Shown here: positions 21,377 through 30,818 of the stretch, piece by piece
How positions within the stretch are numbered: the stretch's first letter is position 1
How the letters are laid out: the number at the start of each line of letters is the position of its first letter
Assembly (NCBI GenBank): GCA_000831005.1
Contig: CP007152.1
Span: forward strand, 3,596,001 to 3,660,000
Length of the DNA stretch: 64,000 bases
Direction of reading: 5' to 3'
Origin: Marinobacter salarius
GTDB taxonomy: Bacteria > Pseudomonadota > Gammaproteobacteria > Pseudomonadales > Oleiphilaceae
The notes under the pieces: generated by a model
What the model was told of the DNA's origin: nothing
Databases searched by the model: none
Seen by the model: only the letters and a program-made list of their open reading frames with translations
Program-made: the position numbers and the translations under genes

Positions 21377-22493
21377 TGGGCGATCTGCGCTGGGCAATGC
21401 CGGTGATGTGGCTGATGGCCTGCTTTTCCCTGCAGGTGCGTGCAGACACCACTGATTTTGAGGCCGACATCGGCGGCTACGCGGTGGGTGGTGTGGACCA
21501 TTACGGCGCCTTCTATGATGAGGAGGGCGTTGACTCGACCACCAACACGGTTCTGCGGAAACTCAGGCTCGGACTCGAGCTGGCCTATGGCGAACACTGG
21601 TCCTTCGAGCTTGATGGTGACTACCAGTACGACGGCGATGAGCAAGTACTGGAATTCGATGACGTCTGGTTGCGATACGATGGTTTTGGCTGGGGTGGTG
21701 TCCAGGTGGGGCAGATGAAAGAGCCTTTCGGTTTTGAGCGTACCAGTGGCTATTCCAGCCTGATGACCAACGAACGCTCCCTGGCGACCAGCGCCTTTGC
21801 GCCGGGGCGCTCCGAAGGCGTGATGGTCAACCGGGCCGGTAAAAAGGCCACCTGGGCACTGGGCGTGTTCCGGGAAGATGCCGATGCCAAGTCGCCCAGG
21901 GCGGTAACGGGCCGCGTGACCTTTGCCCCACTTCGCTCTGAACACCAGACGGTCCACCTGGGGTTGGCCGGCTCCTGGCGAGACTTGCGCGGCGAACGGT
22001 TTCAGATACGCGATCATGGGGAGGTCTACAGCGCCGACAATGTGATCCGAAGCCCGCGTTTTGACGCGGATGACCTGGCACTGTTGGGTGGCGAGTTTGC
22101 CTGGAGTCGCGATTCAGTCACCGTCACATCGGAGGCGATGACCCAGCGTGTCAGGCAGGTTGGGGGCGACGAATGGCAATTCACTGGCGGTTATGCCCAG
22201 CTGGGCTACCTGCTCACGGGCGAACACCGGGGGTATAGCCGAGGCGAGTTTGACCGCATTGACCCGCTCAGCCATCTGGGTGCCGTCGAACTGGTGGCGC
22301 GCTGGAGCGGGGTGGATCTCAGGCAGCGGGATGTGGGCGCCGAAGCTCCATAGCGATGCTGGGGATCAACTATTATTGGCGTAAATCGGTTCTGCTGAGG
22401 GTGAATTACCTGATTCCGACCATCAGCGGCAATGCTTTGATGGCAAACCCCGATGGGGATGCGGTCACCGTGCGTGCCCAGCTCAGGTTCTGA
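21373..22493 (+). CDS. Phosphate-selective porin O/P-like outer membrane protein (frameshift)
   Basis: A 373-residue beta-barrel protein after repair. It has a signal peptide ending VRA, alternating aromatic/hydrophobic strands and the porin O/P core (VQVGQMKEPFGFERTSGYSS, NERSLATSAFAPGRSEG). The frame breaks near 22341 where a G is missing (GCCGGAAGC expected). The restored end GINYYWRKSVLLRVNYLIP and terminal AQLRF with a C-terminal Phe fit an outer-membrane barrel; without repair the gene stops at 22353. Last gene of the CotH/VTC/DUF4956 unit and convergent with the histidine kinase, overlapping it by 11 bases. Confidence 0.85.
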
Positions 22494-23859
22494 CGCGATC
22501 GGCCTCCAGGGGCAGCGCCAGTGTCACCCGCGTCCATTGCCCCAGCGCACTGCTAATCGACAGTGTCCCACCGTGGTGGCGCAGGATGGTCTGGCAAATG
22601 CTAAGGCCCAGCCCGAGGTTTTCCGGTGTGTCACTGGTCGAATAGAAAGGATCCGTCAGGCGACGTATCTCCTCCTCGGGAATGCCGCAGCCATTATCGG
22701 CCAGTGTGATATCAAGGGTCCGGGCATCGCGAGTCGTCGACACATGAATGATGGCGGGCTGACGATCCAGTTGGCTCTGAAGCGCCGAGGCAGCATTGAG
22801 AAACAGATTCACGAACACCTGAGTCAGCGCCGAAGGGTAGCAAGGTACTGTTAGGGTTTCCGGTACGTCGATCTCCAGGTCAATGCCGCGCAGTTTGTGT
22901 TTGGTGAAGCGCGTGGCGGCATTGATAAGCCCCGTGAGGTTTGCCAGTTCTTTGGCGTGCTCCGGATGAGGGACAGAGAAATCGATAAGGTCCGAGACGA
23001 TGTCGGCAATGCGTTTCTGATGCGCCGCGGCATCGTCGATCGCTTCGCCCAGTTCGGGGTCTTCGTTGATATCCTTTGCGTACTGCAGCGCCTGCACGGA
23101 GCAGTTGACCGGATTCATGATTTCATGGAGCAGGCCCTTGGCCATGTGACTGAGGGCCTGATGCTTCTGTTGCTGGATCAGGTTTTCCTCAGTCACCTGA
23201 AGCGTTCGCAGAGTGCGGCTCAACATCCGGTTTCTGTCGCGCAACAGGAACTGCAGCGCCAGGATGTTTCGCACGAAGCGACGAAAAAAAACGGCTAACA
23301 ACGGTGAAATGACCAGGCACATCAGAACCAGCCAGTTCAACAACACTTCCTGTAGCTTGGTTGCCACATCCGCTGCGGGTACCGCGGCCCAGGTAGCGGC
23401 GTAGAGAAACGCCAGATTGATGGCGATCATGATCAGGGTATGCCGTGGCGACAGTGTCACGATGCCGAGGAAGCTGATGAAGAAGTAGAGCCCGATCGTC
23501 GGTGTGAGATCTCCACCGGTTTTGATAAAGGCAAGATAGCTGAACAGGGCCATGTTCAGGAAAACCAGATACATGATCAGTGGCGTGCGAAAACGCACGG
23601 CCTTGAATCGGTGGGCCACAATGAGACAGGAGAGAATCGTGGTGTAGACAAACAGTCCGCTCGGAACGTTGGCAGGGCCAAGCTGTGTGGCCAGCGTCAT
23701 CATGTGCGCAAGGGTTCCGATCAGTGTGATTAGCAGCGAGACGTCCGCAAAGACCGGCAGGAAACGGAACCGGGATTGGGCGCTGTAGAAACGCTCGAAC
23801 TGTCGTTGCTTGCGCGGAGTAAGTTGCTGAACCTGTTTCAGGCCGTCGAGTATTTTCAT
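22483..23859 (-). CDS. Membrane-bound sensor histidine kinase
   Basis: A 458-residue kinase with about six transmembrane segments (residues 35-205) and a cytoplasmic kinase core. The H box is MAKGLLHEIMNPVNCSVQAL with the phospho-His, the N box is VNLFLNAASAL, and G boxes are DNGCGIP and GLGLSICQTI. There is no periplasmic sensor domain of note, so the signal may be sensed in the membrane. The ATG overlaps the stop of the LuxR-type regulator by four bases, pairing the two. Position beside pqq and erc genes suggests control of alcohol oxidation, as for ExaD/ErcS-type kinases; this is inference. Confidence 0.88.
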   Translation of the reverse strand: MKILDGLKQVQQLTPRKQRQFERFYSAQSRFRFLPVFADVSLLITLIGTLAHMMTLATQLGPANVPSGLFVYTTILSCLIVAHRFKAVRFRTPLIMYLVFLNMALFSYLAFIKTGGDLTPTIGLYFFISFLGIVTLSPRHTLIMIAINLAFLYAATWAAVPAADVATKLQEVLLNWLVLMCLVISPLLAVFFRRFVRNILALQFLLRDRNRMLSRTLRTLQVTEENLIQQQKHQALSHMAKGLLHEIMNPVNCSVQALQYAKDINEDPELGEAIDDAAAHQKRIADIVSDLIDFSVPHPEHAKELANLTGLINAATRFTKHKLRGIDLEIDVPETLTVPCYPSALTQVFVNLFLNAASALQSQLDRQPAIIHVSTTRDARTLDITLADNGCGIPEEEIRRLTDPFYSTSDTPENLGLGLSICQTILRHHGGTLSISSALGQWTRVTLALPLEADRVRT

Positions 23860-24863
23860 GAGTCGAGATTGTTCCTGAAGCGTTTCATGAACAGCATCAG
23901 ATCCGGTTGCCGTTCAAAGCCCATCTTGATGAATATTCGGTCCTTGTAGGAGTGCACTGTTTTATAGGAAACCCCGAGTCGATCCGCAATGGTCTTGAAC
24001 GCGACCCGATCCGCCATGAGGCGTGCCACTTCCCGTTCACGGGCAGATAGCGCGTGAAACGCCTCCAGATCTGGTGATGTTGTGGTAGCGGGTGCCTGGC
24101 ACGAGTCCGCGTCCACATACACTTGCCCGTTGCGAATGTAGTGCAGGGATCGAATGAGTTCCTGTACTGACTGAGTCTTGGCCACAACCGTTTTGATGCC
24201 TGACTCCAGATAGATCGCCAGGCGGGCTGGAGAGACCGGTCGCTCGACCAGCAGTAGCACAGACAGCGCGGGGTGATTGGAAAGGGCCACTTCGGCGATG
24301 GTCAGGCCATCGTTGTCCTGCAGGGCTTCCTCAATGATCAGCACGGTAGGCCTGACGGTCGGCAACTGCTCCAATGTATCGACACCGGTTGCGGACTCGC
24401 CCACCAGATCAATGTTCTCTTCGAGAAGCAGCTGATAGAGGATGGCGTCCCGGTACAGGCGCTTGTCGATGGTGACGTACAGCCGGATATCATCTTTTGT
24501 CACGGCTGCCGGCTCCCGCCCGAGCGCGCGCAGAGGCAACGACAGCTCAAGGGTGAAGCGTTGTTGGCCTCCCTGAAGGAGAACTTGGCCGCCCTGTTGT
24601 TGGGCCATGATGTAGAGCGCAAGCAAGGCGCCCTGTTGCTTCAGTAATTGGCTGGAAACACGCGCCATTGGCGAAAGGACATGACTGTATAGGTGGAGGT
24701 TCTTTCCGGCTTCCAGCCGAAGGGTCGTGACGTCCTCATCCTGCTCACTTATGAGGTGGTCACGGCTCATTCCGGACGCGCTCAACAGCACATCCAGCGC
24801 TGACTGAATGGCGTCGGGCAGGGTACCGTTGCTGGGAACGGCGTCGGTTAACGGTATCTCCAA
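23856..24863 (-). CDS. LuxR-type regulator with degenerate receiver domain
   Basis: A 335-residue protein with an N-terminal region of unclear fold (residues 1-115), a receiver-like domain (about 125-245) and a C-terminal LuxR helix-turn-helix (LSAREREVARLMADRVAFKT, then IADRLGVSYKTVHSYKDRI). In the receiver the usual phospho-acceptor Asp is replaced by Glu178 (VLIIEEALQDNDG), so it may act independently of phosphorylation or respond to another cue. The start is doubtful: the TTG at 24863 is the only start in a frame that remains open to about 24970 with coding-like sequence, so a start could be hidden by an indel. Partner kinase lies directly downstream. Confidence 0.8.
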   Translation of the reverse strand: MEIPLTDAVPSNGTLPDAIQSALDVLLSASGMSRDHLISEQDEDVTTLRLEAGKNLHLYSHVLSPMARVSSQLLKQQGALLALYIMAQQQGGQVLLQGGQQRFTLELSLPLRALGREPAAVTKDDIRLYVTIDKRLYRDAILYQLLLEENIDLVGESATGVDTLEQLPTVRPTVLIIEEALQDNDGLTIAEVALSNHPALSVLLLVERPVSPARLAIYLESGIKTVVAKTQSVQELIRSLHYIRNGQVYVDADSCQAPATTTSPDLEAFHALSAREREVARLMADRVAFKTIADRLGVSYKTVHSYKDRIFIKMGFERQPDLMLFMKRFRNNLDS

Positions 24864-24927
24864 ATACCGAGTCAGTTCGGCGCGTAGCCCGCGGACCAGA
24901 GCGTTATCCAGAGCCTCAGGGCTATGG

Positions 24928-25932
24928 TCACGAAAGTGGGAGGCGCCGGGGAGGCAAGGTGCTGATGGCGTCCATATCCCTCAGGAAATTCTGTATCACG
25001 TCCCGTGACGCCCAGGGAACTGATGGCGATTCGGTCAGAGCCCTGAGAAGAGCGGCTTTTCGCCGTTCGCGAACGCCCTCGAAACGCTCAGCAAGTGCAA
25101 ATTGCCACTGCTCCGATTTCTGGCGCGATGCGTGGTGCTGAGCAATAGCGTCGTCCAGCACCGGGAGCAGGGATGCGGCATGCCACGGCTTCTTCTGATA
25201 ACGGAAGATTCGCCCCTGGTTAACCGCGCCCAGCGCAACGTCCAGTTCCCCGTAGGCCGATGTGAGGATGCGAGTAATATGGGGATAGGACTGTCGCATC
25301 TCGTTGATCAACTGCAGTCCTTTCATGCCTGGCATGCGCTGATCTGTCATCAGGACTGCAGTCCGGTGACCTTCCTGATGGAGAGTCTCCAAAGCCTGCT
25401 GAGCGCTGGCGGCGCAGCGGGTTTCGAAGCGGTCCTGCATCCGCATCAGCTGTTTGCTCAGGTACTTGGTCGCCGATTGTTCGTCGTCAACGATCAGTAC
25501 CAGCGGCTTGGGGTGTCCGCTCTCGACGGGAGTGGGCCCGGCGTTATCCTGTACCGACATGGTGGCTGCAAACAGGTCGGTGCGTACGAGGTTGATGTCC
25601 CAAGGCTTGGCGTAGCAGCGGTCGACAACCCTATTCTCCAGCAAGTGAATGATCTGATCGAGGGAAAACTGGCCGCCAATGACGATTCGCAAGCAGCAGC
25701 CACCATCGCTGACCTGCTGAAGTAGAGAAGACGTCAGCAACTGATCGGTGTCGGTGGTGATGAATACGAGCGCGTCGGGCAGGGATCGGCCCCGTGCAAT
25801 GGCGGCCAGGGCCTCTTGGTCAGAGGAGTAGCTGTCAATTGAAAATGCCCCGGCAAAATCCTGGAGAAAAGCATCCCGATCGTCTTCTCGGTCGTACCTG
25901 AGAAGTACCCGATGTGGTTGATCAGCGGACAT
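24928..25932 (-). CDS. Response regulator with two receiver domains
   Basis: A 334-residue protein without an obvious output domain. An N-terminal receiver-like domain (RVLLRYDREDDRDAFLQD onward) lacks a clear phosphorylation site. The second receiver, from about residue 140 (PLVLIVDDEQSATKYLSKQL), has the acidic pair DD and phospho-Asp in VLMTDQRMPGMKG, with the Lys in RYQKKPW. The tail is helical and charged. The ATG at 25932 with AAGGA upstream is preferred to a TTG at 25977. It is divergent from ercA and on the same strand as the LuxR regulator and kinase, so it is likely part of the same relay. Confidence 0.8.
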   Translation of the reverse strand: MSADQPHRVLLRYDREDDRDAFLQDFAGAFSIDSYSSDQEALAAIARGRSLPDALVFITTDTDQLLTSSLLQQVSDGGCCLRIVIGGQFSLDQIIHLLENRVVDRCYAKPWDINLVRTDLFAATMSVQDNAGPTPVESGHPKPLVLIVDDEQSATKYLSKQLMRMQDRFETRCAASAQQALETLHQEGHRTAVLMTDQRMPGMKGLQLINEMRQSYPHITRILTSAYGELDVALGAVNQGRIFRYQKKPWHAASLLPVLDDAIAQHHASRQKSEQWQFALAERFEGVRERRKAALLRALTESPSVPWASRDVIQNFLRDMDAISTLPPRRLPLS

Positions 25933-26117
25933 GTGAGCTGGATCCTTGGAGACAGGTTGGCCGAGCGATAATATCAATCGGGTATCGACCCGAATGTAGG
26001 AACATCCTACGCTGTTTGGGTGCCGAAAATCCCGGCACAGGTCTCAGGATGAGGAACCAGATGAGAAGGCACCCGGGTTGGGTTAAACTCCGGGTGAGAC
26101 ATAATAACAACGACAAA

Positions 26118-27296
26118 ATGGCGAGACCTTACATGAGCTACGACATTTCCTCCCTGCGCAAGTTTGTGTCCCCCGAGATCATCTTTGGTGCCGGCTCACG
26201 CAAGGCAGTAGCCAACTTCGCCAGTAACTTTGGTGCTCGACATGTGTTCCTGGTATCTGACCCTGGCGTGGAGAAAGCCGGCTGGGTTGCGGAAATCATG
26301 GATATCCTGGTGGCGGCGGGTCTCCGTGTCACGGTATTTACCGGCGTCTCAGCCAATCCGAAAGTGGACGAAGTCATGGCCGGGGCTGAATTGTATAAGT
26401 CCAGCCAATGTGACGTGATTGTCGCCATCGGCGGCGGCAGCCCCATGGACTGCGCCAAGGGTATCGGCATTGTCAGTGCCCATGGCCGGAACATTCTTGA
26501 TTTTGAGGGTGTGGACACCATTACTTCGCCCTCGCCCCCGATGATCCTGATTCCCACCACGGCGGGGACATCCGCCGATGTCTCCCAGTTCGCGATCATT
26601 TCCGACCCCAGCCGGCGCTTCAAGTTCTCCATCATTAGCAAGGCGGTGGTGCCGGATGTGTCGCTGATCGACCCGGAAGTGACGGAAACCATGGACGCCT
26701 ACCTGACGGCCTGTACCGGGGTGGACGCCATGGTGCACGCCATTGAAGCCTATGTCTCCACTGGTAGCGGGCCGCTGACGGACACCAACGCCCTGGAAGC
26801 CATCCGGCTGATCAACCGCCATCTGGAGCCGCTGGTGCTGAACACCGCCAATGTGCACCTTCGGGAGCAGATCATGCTGGCCTCCATGCAGGCCGGCCTG
26901 GCGTTTTCCAATGCCATCCTGGGGGCGGTGCATGCCATGTCCCATAGTCTGGGCGGGTACCTTGATTTGCCCCACGGACTTTGCAACGCCTTGCTGCTGG
27001 AACACGTTGTAGCGTACAACTACACCTCGGCAGAGGACCGGTTCCGGCGCGTGGCGGAGGCCATGGATATCGACACCCGCGGTATGTCAAAACCGGTCAT
27101 CAAACAGCGCCTGATGGCGCGAATTATCACGTTGAAACAAGCTGTAGGGTTGGAGGCCAAGCTTGGCAAACTGGGTGTGACCACGTCTGACATACCCTAC
27201 CTGTCCGGCTTTGCATTGCAGGATCCATGCATCCTGACCAATCCTCGCAAGTCTTCCCGCCGTGACGTCGAAGTGGTTTATGAAGAAGCCCTCTGA
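26118..27296 (+). CDS. ercA: Iron-containing alcohol dehydrogenase ErcA-like
   Basis: A 392-residue group III-type alcohol dehydrogenase. It has FGAGSRKAVANFASNFGARH, the GGGSPMDCAKGIGI dinucleotide-binding turn, TTAGTSADVSQFAII, and the metal-binding His region AVHAMSHSLGGYLDLPHGLC. ErcA in pseudomonads is required for regulation of ethanol oxidation rather than bulk catalysis and is encoded directly before the sensor ErcS, the order seen here. Starts at 26118 (MARPYMSYD) or 26133 (MSYD) are both possible; ribosome-binding sites are weak. The TGA overlaps the ercS coding start. Confidence 0.9.
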   Translation: MARPYMSYDISSLRKFVSPEIIFGAGSRKAVANFASNFGARHVFLVSDPGVEKAGWVAEIMDILVAAGLRVTVFTGVSANPKVDEVMAGAELYKSSQCDVIVAIGGGSPMDCAKGIGIVSAHGRNILDFEGVDTITSPSPPMILIPTTAGTSADVSQFAIISDPSRRFKFSIISKAVVPDVSLIDPEVTETMDAYLTACTGVDAMVHAIEAYVSTGSGPLTDTNALEAIRLINRHLEPLVLNTANVHLREQIMLASMQAGLAFSNAILGAVHAMSHSLGGYLDLPHGLCNALLLEHVVAYNYTSAEDRFRRVAEAMDIDTRGMSKPVIKQRLMARIITLKQAVGLEAKLGKLGVTTSDIPYLSGFALQDPCILTNPRKSSRRDVEVVYEEAL

Positions 27297-29029
27297 CTCC
27301 AGCAACGCCGACTACGACATCGGTGACCTGCTTGGCCTTGGCAGCCAGTCGGTAAGAAAGAACTACTACCCGGCGCTGCAGGAGCGGATCGACGAACTGG
27401 AGAAGGAGCGTAATCGCTACAAGTGGCTGTTCGAGAATGCCCTTCACGGCATCTTTCAGGCTAACCTCCGGGGCGGCTTTGTGGCCGCCAACCCGGCCAT
27501 GGCCCGGATCTGCGGCTATGAAAGCTCTGAAGCCCTGATCACGGGGGTTATCCGCCTTCGTGAGCAGCTGTTTTGCAGTTCTGGTGAGTTTGACGCCATC
27601 CGCCAGGAGTTACTGGATAACGGCAGTCTCAGTGCAAGGGAAACCCGGCTCAGACGGGCGGATAATACGCCGGTGCAAGTTGCGATAACCCTGTTGCGGC
27701 GTCCCGATTTGGGCCCGAAGTGTTGAAGCTTTTGTGGCGGACATCACCGAGCGACACCAGGCGCGGGAAAAACTTCGCCAGCTTAATGCGGATCTGGAAC
27801 GCCGTGTGGAGGAGCGCACTGAAGAGCTGCAGAACGCCAACGTCGTGCTGAGATACCAGATCGAGCAGCGTGAAAGAGTGGAGCGGGAGCTGGTTGTGGC
27901 TGTAGAGGCGGCCAAGGAAGCCAATGAGAGTAAGGACAAATACCTTGCGGCGGCCAGTCATGATTTGCTGCAACCCCTGAATGCGGCCAGGTTACTGGTG
28001 TCCGCCCTGATAGACAGTGATCTGCCAGCGGATGAAAACCGACTTGTCCAGCGTGTGTGGAGGTCCCTGGAGAGCGCTGAGGACCTGTTGGCGGATCTCC
28101 TGGATATATCCAAGCTGGATCAGAAAGCCATGCGGCCAGATATCGTCAATACTGATATTGGCGAACTGATGAGAGGGCTGGCGCAGGAATTTGAACCGGT
28201 GGCTGAGAACGCAAAGCTGCACTTTCGGGTGCGCTTGGGGACAGGCTACGTAAGCACTGACCCGCGAATGCTAACCCGGATACTCCGCAACCTGTTGAGC
28301 AACGCGTTTCGCTATACCCGTGAAGGCGGTGTGCTGTTTGCGGCCCGCAAGCGTGGTCCCAATCTGGAAATTGGGGTGTGGGACACCGGTGTGGGCATTG
28401 AGCAGGAAAAGCTCGAGGACATCTTCCGGGAATTTCACCAGATACTGCCCAAGGGTGGCGGTCGCCAGGGTGTGGGCCTGGGGCTGGCAATTGTCGAACG
28501 CATGGCAAGGATACTGGCCTGCGAAATCCACGTGGGTTCACATCACGGCAAAGGCTCCTGTTTCAGTATTCTTGTTCCTCTGGCCCGGTTCACTGAGGCG
28601 ACTGCCAGTAGTCAAAATGCGGAGCCGCCACCAATTGCACCTGTGTCCTTCGATGGGCTTCGTGTTCTGGTGATCGACAATGAAGAGCCGGTACAGGAAA
28701 GCATGCAGGCCCTGCTGGAGCGTTGGGGTTGCGTGGTCACCACGGCGGGTAGTGCGGTTGAGGCTGTGGCGCATTGCGGCGGCGCAGACATCATCCTCGC
28801 GGACTTTCACCTGGATGAGAACCTGACCGGCTGTCAGGCGGTGTATGCCGTACGCAGACACTTCGGTCGTGACATCCCGGCGGCCATCATTACTGCGGAC
28901 CGCAGCGATGAAACGCGAAGGCTAATCAGTACACAGTATCTGCCCATTCTGAACAAGCCAGTAAAGCCTAACCGTCTTCGGGCTCTTGTCTCCAGTCTTG
29001 CCGCATCCCTGAACTCAGAGTCGCAATGA
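27280..29029 (+). CDS. ercS: ErcS-like hybrid sensor kinase: PAS, histidine kinase, receiver (two frameshifts)
   Basis: About 583 residues after repair. A PAS domain (NRYKWLFENALHGIFQANLR) is followed by a coiled coil (ERHQAREKLRQLNADLERRV), the H box (KYLAAASHDLLQPLNAARL), N and G boxes (RNLLSNAFRYT, DTGVGIEQ, GVGLGLAIVER) and a C-terminal receiver (LRVLVIDNEEPVQESM, phospho-Asp in DIILADFHLDENL). No transmembrane helix is seen, so it is a soluble cytoplasmic kinase. Two bases are missing at 27717 (G) and 27724 (T); restoring them reads LGPEVFEAFVADITERH through the PAS/coiled-coil junction. It overlaps ercA and likely senses the alcohol-oxidation state. Confidence 0.88.
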
Positions 29030-29078
29030 CGGTCTACACTTTATTCTGTCAATCATTGTTTTGTCAGGAGAGTGTGAC

Positions 29079-29363
29079 ATGTCCGTTCCCGAGAACGCCC
29101 TCACGAACCACGAAGTAACTGTATGCCTGTCTGGCGGTGCCGTCCTGGGACCCTTCAACGCCACCTGGTCGAAGGACGAAGGCGGTGACGTAAGGGAACT
29201 GGTGCGGGAGTATGATGGTTTTCTGCAAGGGGAGAAGCAGCGCCGCTTCAAGTTTCACCTTCACGACACCTACACCAACACGGTTCATACCCTGATCCTG
29301 AATTTTGATCAGGTTACCGGCATTTGCGACCATGTGAGGCTGAAGTCCCCGCCTAACGGGTAA
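29079..29363 (+). CDS. Conserved-looking small protein of unknown function
   Basis: A 94-residue soluble protein (MSVPENALTNHEVTVCLSGG, then AVLGPFNATWSKDEGG) with no signal peptide or membrane helix. Alternating strands (KFHLHDTYTNTVHTLILNFD) suggest a small beta-barrel or sandwich. A strong CAGGAG site seven bases upstream and the coding-like composition support a real gene. It sits between ercS (49 bases) and fumC (32 bases) on the same strand. No family is recognised. Confidence 0.7.
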   Translation: MSVPENALTNHEVTVCLSGGAVLGPFNATWSKDEGGDVRELVREYDGFLQGEKQRRFKFHLHDTYTNTVHTLILNFDQVTGICDHVRLKSPPNG

Positions 29364-29395
29364 AGACCACGTAATGGTGAACAGAGGAGGAAACC

Positions 29396-30772
29396 ATGAC
29401 GAATTTCAGGACTGAGAAAGACAGCCTGGGCGACGTGCGTGTTCCCGAGGATGTCCTCTGGGGGGCTCAGACCCAGAGAGCGGTGGAGAACTTTCCGGTC
29501 AGTGGCTTGCCGATGCCTCCGGCGTTCATCGCGGCGGTGGTACGGGTAAAACAGGCGGCCGCGGATGCCAACGCCAGCCTTGGTCTGCTCGATAACGATC
29601 TGCGGGATGCGATTGTTGCCGCTGGCGACCGCCTGGTAAACGGTGAATTCGCTGACCAGTTCCCCATTGATCGTTATCAGACCGGGTCTGGCACCAGCAC
29701 TAACATGAATGTGAACGAGGTCATCGCCGCCCTGGCGGCGCAGGAGGATGTTGAGATTCACCCCAACGATCACGTCAACATGAGCCAGAGCTCCAACGAC
29801 GTGATCCCGACCGCTATCCATGTCAGTGCCGTGGCGGGTATATACGAGCGTCTGATTCCCGCGTTGACCCACCTGTGTGGGGTGATCTATGAGCGTGAGG
29901 CGTTGTTCGCGAATCAGGTCAAGACCGGCCGTACTCACCTGATGGACGCCATGCCGGTCACCCTGGGCCAGGAGCTGAGAACCTGGCGGGAGCAATTGCT
30001 CGCCGCGGAAAGACGGCTTGAGGCGGCCGCCGATGATCTTCTGGCGGTGCCCCAGGGTGGCACGGCCGTGGGAACCGGGGTGAATGCGCTGGAAGAGTTT
30101 CCTGGGCAGTTCGTTAAGTTCCTCACCTCCAATACGGGTTACCACTTCCGCTCCCTGGAGCATAAATTCGTGGGGCAGAGTGCTATCGATGCGCCCGTAG
30201 CTCTGTCGTCCCAGTTGCGGGGGCTGGCCATCGTACTGACCAAGATCGCCAACGACCTGCGCTGGATGAACAGTGGGCCGATTCACGGTCTGGCGGAAAT
30301 CAGCCTGCCGGCGTTGCAGCCTGGCAGCAGCATCATGCCAGGTAAGGTCAACCCGGTGATTCCCGAGTCGGTGGCCATGGTCGGGACCCAGGTCATGGGG
30401 CTGGACAGCACCGTTGCCATGGCAGGGCAGTCGGGTAACTTCCAGTTGAATGTGATGTTACCGCTGGTTGGTGCCAATCTATTGGACATGATCGAACTGC
30501 TGACCAACGCCTCAACCATGCTCGGAGATAAGGCGATTCGGGATTTCACGGTGAATACCGATCATCTGGACGCCGCAGTCGGCAAGAACCCGGTACTGGT
30601 TACCGCACTCAACCCCGAAATTGGTTATAGCCTGGCGTCTGATATTGCCAAGGAAGCCTACCAGACCGGACGACCGGTGATTGACGTGGCGGAAGAGCGC
30701 AGTGGCCTGGATCGCAACCGGCTGGAGGAACTGATGGACCCGCTGAAGCTGACCAAAGGCGGGCTTGCCTGA
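29396..30772 (+). CDS. fumC: Fumarate hydratase class II
   Basis: A 458-residue iron-independent fumarase interconverting fumarate and malate in the TCA cycle. It shows the superfamily motifs TGSGTSTNMNVNEVI, SSNDVIPTAIHV, GRTHLMDAMPVTLGQE and the signature loop GSSIMPGKVNPVIPE with the catalytic Ser. Length equals the family norm. An AGAGGAGG site precedes the ATG at 29396. Intact. Confidence 0.97.
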   Translation: MTNFRTEKDSLGDVRVPEDVLWGAQTQRAVENFPVSGLPMPPAFIAAVVRVKQAAADANASLGLLDNDLRDAIVAAGDRLVNGEFADQFPIDRYQTGSGTSTNMNVNEVIAALAAQEDVEIHPNDHVNMSQSSNDVIPTAIHVSAVAGIYERLIPALTHLCGVIYEREALFANQVKTGRTHLMDAMPVTLGQELRTWREQLLAAERRLEAAADDLLAVPQGGTAVGTGVNALEEFPGQFVKFLTSNTGYHFRSLEHKFVGQSAIDAPVALSSQLRGLAIVLTKIANDLRWMNSGPIHGLAEISLPALQPGSSIMPGKVNPVIPESVAMVGTQVMGLDSTVAMAGQSGNFQLNVMLPLVGANLLDMIELLTNASTMLGDKAIRDFTVNTDHLDAAVGKNPVLVTALNPEIGYSLASDIAKEAYQTGRPVIDVAEERSGLDRNRLEELMDPLKLTKGGLA

Positions 30773-30818
30773 TAGTAAGTAACCGCCGAAAGGGCGGCCC
30801 TGACGGAGACTGAGCCGA

